Shown here: positions 1-5,900 of the stretch, piece after piece
Layout of the letters: each line of letters starts with the position of its first letter
Numbering within the stretch: position 1 is the stretch's first letter
Assembly: GCA_009845505.1 (NCBI GenBank)
Contig: VXZL01000002.1
Coordinates: 1 to 7,784 of the forward strand
Origin: Candidatus Poribacteria bacterium
GTDB taxonomy: Bacteria; Poribacteria; WGA-4E; WGA-3G
DNA length: 7,784 nt
Direction: 5' to 3'
Notes under the pieces: model-generated
Seen by the model: only the letters and a program-made list of their open reading frames with translations
Told to the model about the DNA's origin: nothing
Databases searched by the model: none
Position numbers and translations under genes: made by a program

Positions 1-302
1 CCATCGTTGGGTGGGCGACTGTAAACCGTGACGGACGCTGGCAGCCGGCTACTGCGGTATTGGACCTCTTTTTTCATCCCAATTTCTCAGACGCTGTTCC
101 GGCGTTGCTTTCAGCGGTGACGTTTCCCGATGTGAAGGTGCAGTGTTATGTTGATAGCGGTGCTGAGCAGAAAGCAGCGGTTTTAGAAGCTGCCGGATTT
201 ACCTGCGAAGGTCGGTTTGAAAAGCAGTTTGTGTATGGTGGAGAGGCTTATGATGTTTTGGTGTTTGGGCGGGGTAATTCCTGCTACTCTGTAGAAGCGT
301 GA
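1..302 (+). CDS. GNAT-family N-acetyltransferase, C-terminal part (5' end outside window)
   Basis: The frame is open from base 3 to the TGA at 300-302, so about 99 C-terminal residues are visible and the start lies outside the window; the TTG at 60 is an internal codon, not a start. The visible part reads like the second half of a GNAT fold. A beta strand (VQCYVDSG) is followed by a helix with the pattern AEQKAAVLEAAGF, which matches the conserved N-x-x-A-x-x-x-L-E-x-x-GF region of the acetyl-CoA-binding fold, and then the EGRFEKQFVYGGEAYDVLVF strand pair typical of the family end. GNAT enzymes move an acetyl group from acetyl-CoA to an amine; the substrate cannot be told from this fragment. 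The gene converges on the antitoxin gene and overlaps its 3' end by 19 bp, so it is not part of that operon. Family call moderately sure; specific function unknown. Confidence 0.68.
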   Translation, partial: IVGWATVNRDGRWQPATAVLDLFFHPNFSDAVPALLSAVTFPDVKVQCYVDSGAEQKAAVLEAAGFTCEGRFEKQFVYGGEAYDVLVFGRGNSCYSVEA

Positions 303-694
303 TATTCATCAAGCTCGAGGTTGGCGTTTGTCTTCCTTAGTGGCGCGCTTGTAGACTCTTCAGTAGCAGCGTTAATATGGGTACTTACAGTTTCTAAAGA
401 TGTAATTGAAAGACAGCATCCCAAAGCACTGAGAACGGTTCTAAGGGTATCGATCCGCGGTGCTTTTTCACTTGCTAACACCTTCGAGAGGAGCTGGGGA
501 TCAATGTCTGTTCTTTTGGCGAGTTTGGAAATTCCGCCTTGTGCTTCAACGACATACCGGAGTGCTAATTGAACTGTGGTGAAATTTCCGTGAAACTGAT
601 ATTCTTCCATAACAGCAGATAGATAGCCGCTTACATTCTCTTGTTCAGCAAGTTGCTCAATGAGGAGGGTGTCCCATGTTCCATAAATCTTCAT
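284..694 (-). CDS. HTH antitoxin of a type II toxin-antitoxin pair (HI1420-like addiction module antidote)
   Basis: A 136-residue protein starting MKIYGTWDTLLIEQLAEQ. The ATG at 694 is chosen because it matches the usual MKxYxxxDxxLIxxL start of this family and has a good Shine-Dalgarno sequence (GAGAGG) eight bases upstream; a longer reading from TTG at 724 would add ten residues and is less likely. Residues 20-50 carry the family's YLxxxxEEYxxxGxxxxxxxALRxVVEAQGG segment, and residues 52-92 form a helix-turn-helix (GGISKLAKRTDIDPQLLSKVLAS, then PRIDTLRTVLSALG). The last 40 residues are Ser/Thr/Glu-rich and look disordered. Antitoxins of this family bind the partner toxin and usually repress their own promoter. 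The gene lies directly downstream of the toxin, and its ATG would overlap the restored toxin stop as ATGA, which suggests translational coupling. Its 3' end overlaps the convergent acetyltransferase gene. Confidence 0.87.
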   Translation of the reverse strand: MKIYGTWDTLLIEQLAEQENVSGYLSAVMEEYQFHGNFTTVQLALRYVVEAQGGISKLAKRTDIDPQLLSKVLASEKAPRIDTLRTVLSALGCCLSITSLETVSTHINAATEESTSAPLRKTNANLELDEYHASTE

Positions 695-1031
695 CGTTTG
701 TGCCTCTCTTTGCATTCGTTCCAATAGTTTTTTGCGAGTCTAATATCCCGTTTCTGTGAAGACTTGTCGCCCCGCACAGCAGAAGAATAATTGTGTTATC
801 GACTTTACCAAAATAGATGCGATAGCCTGCCCCGAAATTGAGACGTAGTTCCCAAACTCCATCTCCGACAAATTTATGGTCTCCAAGGTTCCCAGTTGTG
901 ACAGAAGTGAGTCGTGCTTGAATCCGTTGTCGTACTCTTGTATCTTGAATTGAAAAGAACCATTCTGTGAAAGGTTCGTGACCGTTTGGAATCTGATAAA
1001 AATCTATTGCTCTCGGATATGCATTACGCAT
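657..1031 (-). CDS. RelE/ParE-superfamily toxin (HI1419-like, Gp49/PF05973 type), probably frameshifted near its C-terminus
   Basis: As read, a 124-residue protein. Residues 8-86 match the HI1419-type addiction module killer family closely: AIDFYQIPNGHEPFTEWFFS, then GNLGDHKF, then the core VGDGVWELRLNFGAGYRIYFG, ending at IILLLCG. RelE-like toxins of this superfamily mostly cleave mRNA at the ribosome, though the activity here is inferred. After Gly87 the sequence loses all family resemblance. Adding one G to the four-G run at 770-773 restores the family tail (GGDKSSQKRDIRLAKNYW) and ends the protein at 113 residues with a TGA at 691-693 that overlaps the antitoxin ATG. The current frame therefore most likely reflects a one-base deletion or a sequencing or assembly error. 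The ATG at 1031 has only a weak GAGAA-like ribosome site. Transcription is probably from the strong promoter at 1073-1102. If the deletion is real, the toxin tail is replaced by 37 unrelated residues and it may be inactive. Confidence 0.85.
   Translation of the reverse strand: MRNAYPRAIDFYQIPNGHEPFTEWFFSIQDTRVRQRIQARLTSVTTGNLGDHKFVGDGVWELRLNFGAGYRIYFGKVDNTIILLLCGATSLHRNGILDSQKTIGTNAKRGTNDEDLWNMGHPPH
703..708 (-). promoter_or_regulatory. Ribosome binding site of the antitoxin gene
   Basis: GAGAGG on the minus strand, eight bases before the ATG at 694. It lies inside the toxin coding region and supports the MKIYGTWD start over the upstream in-frame TTG at 724. Confidence 0.7.
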
Positions 1032-1072
1032 TGATGATTTCTCGTCTATCAGGGATCAACAAACTGAGAGGA

Positions 1073-1102
1073 ATTATACCACAGCTTGAAGTGTCGTGTC
1101 AA
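1073..1102 (-). promoter_or_regulatory. Sigma-70-type promoter of the toxin-antitoxin operon
   Basis: On the minus strand a perfect TTGACA (-35, 1097-1102) is followed by an 18-bp spacer and a perfect TATAAT (-10, 1073-1078). The spacer ends in TGG, giving an extended -10 (TGnTATAAT). The start of transcription would be near 1066, about 35 bases before the toxin ATG. A direct repeat GACACGACAC overlaps the -35 box at 1091-1100 and could be part of an antitoxin operator; that last point is inference. Confidence 0.8.
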
Positions 1103-1165
1103 AAGAAATTGGGGGACATGTCTGCTTTGTGTATGGGTATGTAAATATTTTGTCGATTATCAGAA

Positions 1166-1217
1166 TGTCTGAATCGCGGATTTTCTCGGATGATCCGGAT
1201 AACACGGATTTTCAGAC
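1166..1217 (+). repeat. Short palindromic intergenic repeat with periodic CGGAT units
   Basis: The element is bounded by a perfect 7-bp inverted repeat, GTCTGAA (1167-1173) and TTCAGAC (1211-1217). Inside, CGGAT occurs four times at 1177, 1187, 1196 and 1205, a 9-10 bp step close to one helical turn, and the centre is the palindrome CGGATGATCCG (1187-1197). The shape is that of REP-like or small non-autonomous intergenic elements; no function can be read from it. Related sequence lies in the opposite orientation at 1411-1433 and 1461-1493. Confidence 0.7.
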
Positions 1218-1410
1218 TACGTCCTATCAAACCCAGGCTTATCTATGGCGGCTGAACACCACTTCTACAAACGTGTCGGAATAGTAAGTGTCAAAAACTG
1301 GACACACCCTTTGTGCATTTTAAGTTGGAAAAATTTTAACATTTGTAGTATTCAGTAAAACCCAGCAGTTGAGCTCCATTGAGCTTGATCACCGAAATCA
1401 TCTTGAAAAG

Positions 1411-1433
1411 CCTGCAAATCCTGATTCAGACAA
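1411..1433 (-). repeat. GTCTGAATC/GGATTT repeat, second copy (inverted)
   Basis: Read on the minus strand this is TTGTCTGAATC followed by AGGATTTGCAGG. The GTCTGAATC core is an exact inverted match of 1167-1175, and the GGATTT unit follows at the same place. The 13-bp part CCTGCAAATCCTG (1411-1423, + strand) recurs exactly at 1464-1476. Confidence 0.65.
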
Positions 1434-1460
1434 TTAATAACTAACCGTCAACCGTTAAAC

Positions 1461-1493
1461 AATCCTGCAAATCCTGCTCCAGATTCATAGACC
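1461..1493 (-). repeat. GTCTGAATC/GGATTT repeat, degenerate third copy
   Basis: On the minus strand the copy reads GTCTATGAATC, a six-base insertion, then AGGATTTGCAGGATT. It shares an exact 13-bp block with the copy at 1411-1433 and has the same orientation. Between the two lies AACCGTCAACCGTT, a small direct repeat of AACCGT. Confidence 0.55.
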
Positions 1494-1543
1494 TCCGACA
1501 AACCCACGTCACGCCTGACTTTATGCGGTTTCTAAACCCGTAA

Positions 1544-1567
1544 TTTTCATAGCGTTAAGTATGAAAA
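1544..1567. repeat. 8-bp perfect inverted repeat
   Basis: TTTTCATA (1544-1551) and TATGAAAA (1560-1567) are separated by 8 bases. The arms are AT-rich and no U-run follows, so it does not look like a terminator. It could be a protein-binding dyad or a weak hairpin; it lies about 140 bp upstream of the -35 box of the propeller gene. Confidence 0.5.
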
Positions 1568-1707
1568 CTATGAATCACAACCCCACTGCATCCAACCTAT
1601 GGCTACACAAAGGGCGTCCCTACGAGATGGATATCCCAAAAGACAGTACCGCAATATGGGGCTGAAGAATGAAAACGAAACATGTCTGAAAAAGTTGTAA
1701 AAAGCCC

Positions 1708-1736
1708 TTGATATACCAGCGGATTTATGGCATAAT
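1708..1736 (+). promoter_or_regulatory. Sigma-70-type promoter of the propeller-protein gene
   Basis: TTGATA (-35, 1708-1713), a 17-bp spacer and CATAAT (-10, 1731-1736), with TGG directly before the -10 (extended -10). Each hexamer differs from consensus by one base and the spacing is optimal. Transcription would start near 1743, giving a leader of about 120 bases. Confidence 0.72.
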
Positions 1737-1769
1737 TAGTATAGTTCAGAATTAATTGGATATTAGAAT

Positions 1770-1793
1770 TGGCGAGGTTAGGAGACCTCGCCA
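1770..1793 (+). promoter_or_regulatory. Stable hairpin in the leader of the propeller-protein gene
   Basis: TGGCGAGGT (1770-1778) and ACCTCGCCA (1785-1793) form a perfect 9-bp GC-rich stem around a 6-base loop. There is no T-run after it, so it is not an ordinary intrinsic terminator. It sits between the promoter and the ribosome site, 69 bases before the ATG, where it could affect mRNA stability or be a repeat insertion. I have the impression that similar GGCGAGGT hairpins recur in poribacterial intergenic DNA, but cannot check this here. Confidence 0.6.
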
Positions 1794-1851
1794 GCGGCGG
1801 CAGTAGTGTGTGCATCTGTCCTACGCGTTTCTGCAGTCGGGCAAACTTTAT

Positions 1852-1857
1852 GAGGAG
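1852..1857 (+). promoter_or_regulatory. Ribosome binding site of the propeller-protein gene
   Basis: GAGGAG lies five bases before the ATG at 1863. The strong match fixes this start, which also places a complete signal peptide at the N-terminus. Confidence 0.8.
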
Positions 1858-1862
1858 AACCC

Positions 1863-2906
1863 ATGAAAAAAAGAAAGTTCGGATATAAAACCTTATGGAC
1901 TGCGTTGTTGCTCAGTAGCAGCTTTCTCATCATATATTTACAAGCCGCTGCAGCCGGAACCCTGTCTTTTACTTCCAAGCACGAAGGCAAATCTAATCTT
2001 TATCTTATAGATAGCACAGAACAAAATCTTCAAAAACTCGAAACCAATAACACGAATAAATCCTCTCACACTTGGTCCCCGGATGGACGCTTTTTCGCCT
2101 ACCACTCCAATCATGCTGGTAGTCCTGACATCTACGTGATGGACATCAGAAACAAAGAGACCCGTCAGTTGATAGGCCATCCCAGCAGAGACCTATACCC
2201 CGCGTGGTCGCCTAATGGAAAATGGATCGCCTTCGTCTCGGATCGGACAGGGAATATGGATATCTATAGAATTAATGTGAATGGTTCAAATCTAAGGCGA
2301 TTGACAAATAGGGGAGACAACAACAACCCCGCGTGGTCGCCAGACAGCCAATGGATCGTCTATGATTCCTATCGCGGTGGGAACCACAACGCAGGCGTTC
2401 CTGGACGGCATTATCTCTATAGAATGGCTGCCGATGGCGGTAGGACGGAACAACTCAGAGGTGCTCCAAACTTATTGGGATGCACATGGTCGCCCGATGG
2501 CAAACAGATTGCCTTCGCTGCTGGGAATCCCGGAGATCAAGGCATCAACATCTACGTTATGGATACCGATGGCGACAATCTCGGCAGACTTACGCGCGTC
2601 GGTGCATGGGCTGAGGCCAGTCAGCCAGCATGGTCCCCCGATGGACAGTGGATCGCCTATGCCTTCAAAAAGGTGGTCCGCCAGCTGAAACCCGGTGAGA
2701 GAGTCCCCATCAATGAAGTCTTTGGTGATAGTGCCATCTATCTCGTAAAGGCTACAGGTGATGTCAATGAACCCATTGAGGTGGCGAATGGATTCTCACT
2801 CGGTTTAAATCCAGTATGGGTGCCAGAAACTTTCTTCTCCGTTTCCCCTACTACAGAAAAACAAATCACCTTCTGGGGTACGCTCAAACAGTTAGTAATT
2901 GACTGA
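1863..2906 (+). CDS. Exported TolB-like beta-propeller protein with PD40 (WSPDG) repeats
   Basis: A 347-residue protein. Residues 1-31 form a signal peptide: basic MKKRKFGYK, a hydrophobic stretch to about 27, and an AAAAG cleavage region with no lipobox cysteine, so a periplasmic or secreted location is expected. Five WSPxG/WSPDS motifs begin at residues 71, 115, 158, 209 and 257, and a degenerate sixth (VWVPE) lies near 318, spaced about 43-51 residues as in the six-bladed TolB propeller. Blades pair the motif with IAFxSDR- and DIYxM-type strands. The N-terminal TolB domain that contacts the Pal/Tol partners is missing, so this is not TolB itself; such proteins are generally taken as interaction or ligand-binding scaffolds with unknown partners. 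The tail after residue 322 (SVSPTTEKQITFWGTLKQ) lies outside the propeller. It has its own promoter and a good ribosome site, and converges on the protease gene 43 bp away with no obvious terminator between them. Confidence 0.88.
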   Translation: MKKRKFGYKTLWTALLLSSSFLIIYLQAAAAGTLSFTSKHEGKSNLYLIDSTEQNLQKLETNNTNKSSHTWSPDGRFFAYHSNHAGSPDIYVMDIRNKETRQLIGHPSRDLYPAWSPNGKWIAFVSDRTGNMDIYRINVNGSNLRRLTNRGDNNNPAWSPDSQWIVYDSYRGGNHNAGVPGRHYLYRMAADGGRTEQLRGAPNLLGCTWSPDGKQIAFAAGNPGDQGINIYVMDTDGDNLGRLTRVGAWAEASQPAWSPDGQWIAYAFKKVVRQLKPGERVPINEVFGDSAIYLVKATGDVNEPIEVANGFSLGLNPVWVPETFFSVSPTTEKQITFWGTLKQLVID

Positions 2907-2949
2907 CCACTATCGCATTAGGAACTACGCTCATAACTTATGCCCACAA

Positions 2950-5900
2950 CTATTTCCGCACGGCGATTTTCCCGACCTTCTGTTTACGGATATCGCCTTT
3001 CTGTGCTGTGAATTTGTAGAGATAAACACCGTTCGCAAGCGGTTCGCCGTCGGCATCGTAGCCGTCGTAGTGGTATTCGTTGTAAGAGACAGAGGCATCA
3101 AGCGTGTCAATCGCCACGATACGCCGACCCGTGATTGTGTAGATATTCAGGCTCACCTCGTCAGCACTCTCCGTGAGATAGTAAGCAAAATGCGTGCCGC
3201 TTCTGGGTGTGAAAGGGTTCGGAAAGTTAGCAATATTCGCAATCTCAAACTCACCAGCGACTGTTCCCGTACGCTCGGTGTCTGATACATTGCCGTTTGT
3301 GTCCTGTGCCTGTAGCCGGACGCGGTACTCTCCAGGTTCCAAAACAGGCGTATAGGTTACCAACAAGAGATTGTTATTCGTTGGTGACGCAGCAATTACA
3401 TATTCGTCTTCTGGCACGCGCTGCCCGTTCTTCGTGAGGATGATGTGTGCTGAACGCGAGTCAACGCCGTTCGCATCCTCAATCCGTGCAGAGATAACAG
3501 GCGTATCCGAGACATAATCCCCATCAATGAAGCCCTGATGCTCAAAGGTTAGTTCAACTGAAGGCGGTGTTGAATCGCTATGGGATAACATCGCGAACGT
3601 CCCCGGTAACTCGACCTCCGCGGAGATACGCTCGTCATCAGCAGTCTCCTCACCCACTCGAACCCAATTGCCGTTATCATCGTCTCGCCTATAAATGTAT
3701 GCATCGTCACTGGTTTCCCCTTTTAGGAACGTAACAGTCGCCACCAACTCCGTCTGTTCAGCCACATCGAGGTGATAGGCAACCTGTGGCGCAGCTTCCG
3801 AAACCGCAGCGATATCGGGTTGGTTTGTAATTGTCAAAGCTTCTTCCGAATAGGTTAGTATGGTAGTGGTTTGAAGGTTGTCCGATGGCACAGTAACTTG
3901 GAAAGTTCCGTCTGCGCTTCGGATCGGTTGATCAAGCGTATCCGGTGTAAGAACGAACCGATTCCCCGTAAACCGTTTCGCTGCGCTGTTATTTAGTTCC
4001 CGCTGCTCAAGGATACTCCCACGCGGAAGTTCCTCAGACGGTGGATCTACGTAGACAGAGATAAGATATTCCCCCGGTGTCGGTTCCCACGGCACCCTTG
4101 CAACGCCTTGACTGCCGGGCAAGATTTCGGGAATAATCTGAACATCTCCAAGCGGTGTCGCGTTCTGTAAATCCTCAATCGTTGAGACGGAAGTGGTATG
4201 CGGAATAGCCGCAGCAGCTTCAGGGCTCAAGGTTTGCAGATAGAAGCGGACAGGTACATTTCGGGCAGGTGCGCTGCCTTGATTGCGGACTTGCGCCGAG
4301 AGCACAAACGGCGGTGTTGTCGTCCAAGCGATCGTCTGGTCCAAAAGGAGAAGATCGACCTCAGATCTGGCCTGTCCAAACTCATAAGTGACGACCTCTG
4401 TTTGCAACGTCCGTCCATCTCCTACCTTCACTGCTAAGTAATAGTCAATGAGGTCCCCTTCAGGGTATCCCGGAATCGGGCGTTCGCTTTTATAGGTTGT
4501 CCCGGTCTGATGACTCACAGGAATCGTGAAAAACTCAATGCCGTCCCAACTCCAGAAAAGCGTTAGTTCTTCAATACCGCTTTCATCCAACACTTCTGTA
4601 TAAAGGTGAACAGGTTGATGCGGTTCAACCGGATAAGGTGCAATACGGACATTATCAACGTATCGAGATAAAACATTATAGGAGGCATGACCGATTAAAT
4701 CTTCATCGGCATTCCAAGCGTAAACTTGTACATCGCCGACATCAAATTCAACACTCGCTGGGATTTCTATTTCTGTGGTGAACCGTCCGTTGGTAACAGT
4801 GACATTTTCCTGTTCCGACGGCATGTCAACCGCCTCTTCAATCGCAGGCACAACGATAATCTCGGCATCTCCGCTAAAAGTGCGATCGGGTAATGTCCCA
4901 GAGACAGTCAGTAAAGTCTCTCGACTCGGCGAGGTCCCGATTTCTACTTCAACTTGCATCTGTTTGTTCGGCAGTTTCAGCCGAGTCGCTGGGTCCCCGA
5001 AAAGTGTAAAGACTTCAGCGAGATCGAGATACCCCGGAGCGTTGATAAGAAACTGCGTCTTGGCTTCAGCGAGCACCGCCCCTATATGCTGCGTTCGTTG
5101 TTTGAAGATAACATTGAAAATTTCCAAGTTCAGCAGATAATCACCGTCTAACAGCCCGATGCTGGTTGCGCCAATGACTGCAATCGCACCGCCATTTTCA
5201 GATCGGAGGAGCTCCTCAACAAGGCTATTTTTATTGCTGTCAAAGGAACCTGTGTAACAGGTCATACTGATAACCAACGGGAGTTGTGAAATATTGGTTA
5301 AGTTCTGCTCAGGATCTTCAAAGTCAAGCATCCGACTGGATGACCAGATACCACCGCCACCGTGTCCGATATAGTTAACGAGGCTGGCACCGTCGTTGAA
5401 ACCGTCAATCACGCGCCTCGCGATAGGCGATCGGATCCGTTCATCGAAAGTTGCTTCCTCTGTGTGCGGTGCGTAGATACGTTCAGTTTCATATCGACCG
5501 TTGAGTTGATTACGAGAGATAAGTCGGTCTGTCTGAGAGTGAAACCGAAGATCCGAACCGGCAAGCATGAGAAGTTTCTTGTGCCACGGGCCGACCTGCG
5601 AGGTCGTTTCATAGTTGATTGTCCGTTCAACAAAGATACGGACATCTACACGATTGTTCGCTGGCATCCGTCCAATCAGCATATCTGGGAAACTGTCTGT
5701 GCCTCGAAAAGTAACGAATTGGTGGTCGCTTGCCGAAGCACCGTATCCTGGGATTTGCACCTGCGTTGTCGGAACGAAATTGGGTTGGTTCTTAAGATCA
5801 ATATGTGTATCACCGACGAGGAAGACGTAAGTTGGGGCAGGCGGCTGCCAATTGTCGTAGGCGTAACTGAGGAACTCACGGATCGCATTCGGGTTGAGGA

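Larger units (their letters stand above)
1032..1862. other. Long intergenic region with repeats and two divergent promoters, no credible gene
   Basis: About 830 bp separate the toxin start from the propeller gene. The open frames here (for example 1096-1284 on +, and 1603-1815 and 1778-1990 on -) lack ribosome sites and recognisable domains. What can be seen is the toxin-antitoxin promoter at the left end, three repeat copies between 1166 and 1493, a small GTGTC/GACAC inverted repeat at 1288-1305, the 8-bp inverted repeat at 1544-1567, the promoter of the propeller gene at 1708-1736 and its leader hairpin at 1770-1793. I found no tRNA-like or rRNA-like sequence. The stretch 1306-1410 shows nothing I can name. 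Confidence 0.7.

Noticed and set aside
1..694. GNAT acetyltransferase plus HTH protein as a GNAT-type (TacT/AtaT-like) toxin-antitoxin pair
   Set aside because: The two genes are convergent rather than co-transcribed, and the HTH protein has a clear RelE-type partner directly upstream with an ATGA overlap in the restored frame.
1096..1284. A 62-residue open frame on + starting with GTG
   Set aside because: It runs through the palindromic CGGAT repeat and the -35 box of the toxin-antitoxin promoter, and has no ribosome site or family resemblance.
1166..1493. Possible CRISPR-like repeats
   Set aside because: Copies are few, degenerate and in opposed orientations, spacing is irregular, and no cas gene is present.
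1561..1665. A 34-codon small open frame starting MKTMNHNP
   Set aside because: No Shine-Dalgarno sequence precedes it, its start codon lies within the inverted repeat at 1544-1567, and there is no conserved motif or promoter directly upstream.
1770..1793. The leader hairpin as an intrinsic terminator
   Set aside because: There is no T-run after the stem, and it lies between a good promoter and the gene that promoter serves.
1863..2906. The propeller protein as true TolB of the Tol-Pal system
   Set aside because: It lacks the N-terminal TolB domain, is shorter than TolB, and has no tol or pal genes beside it.
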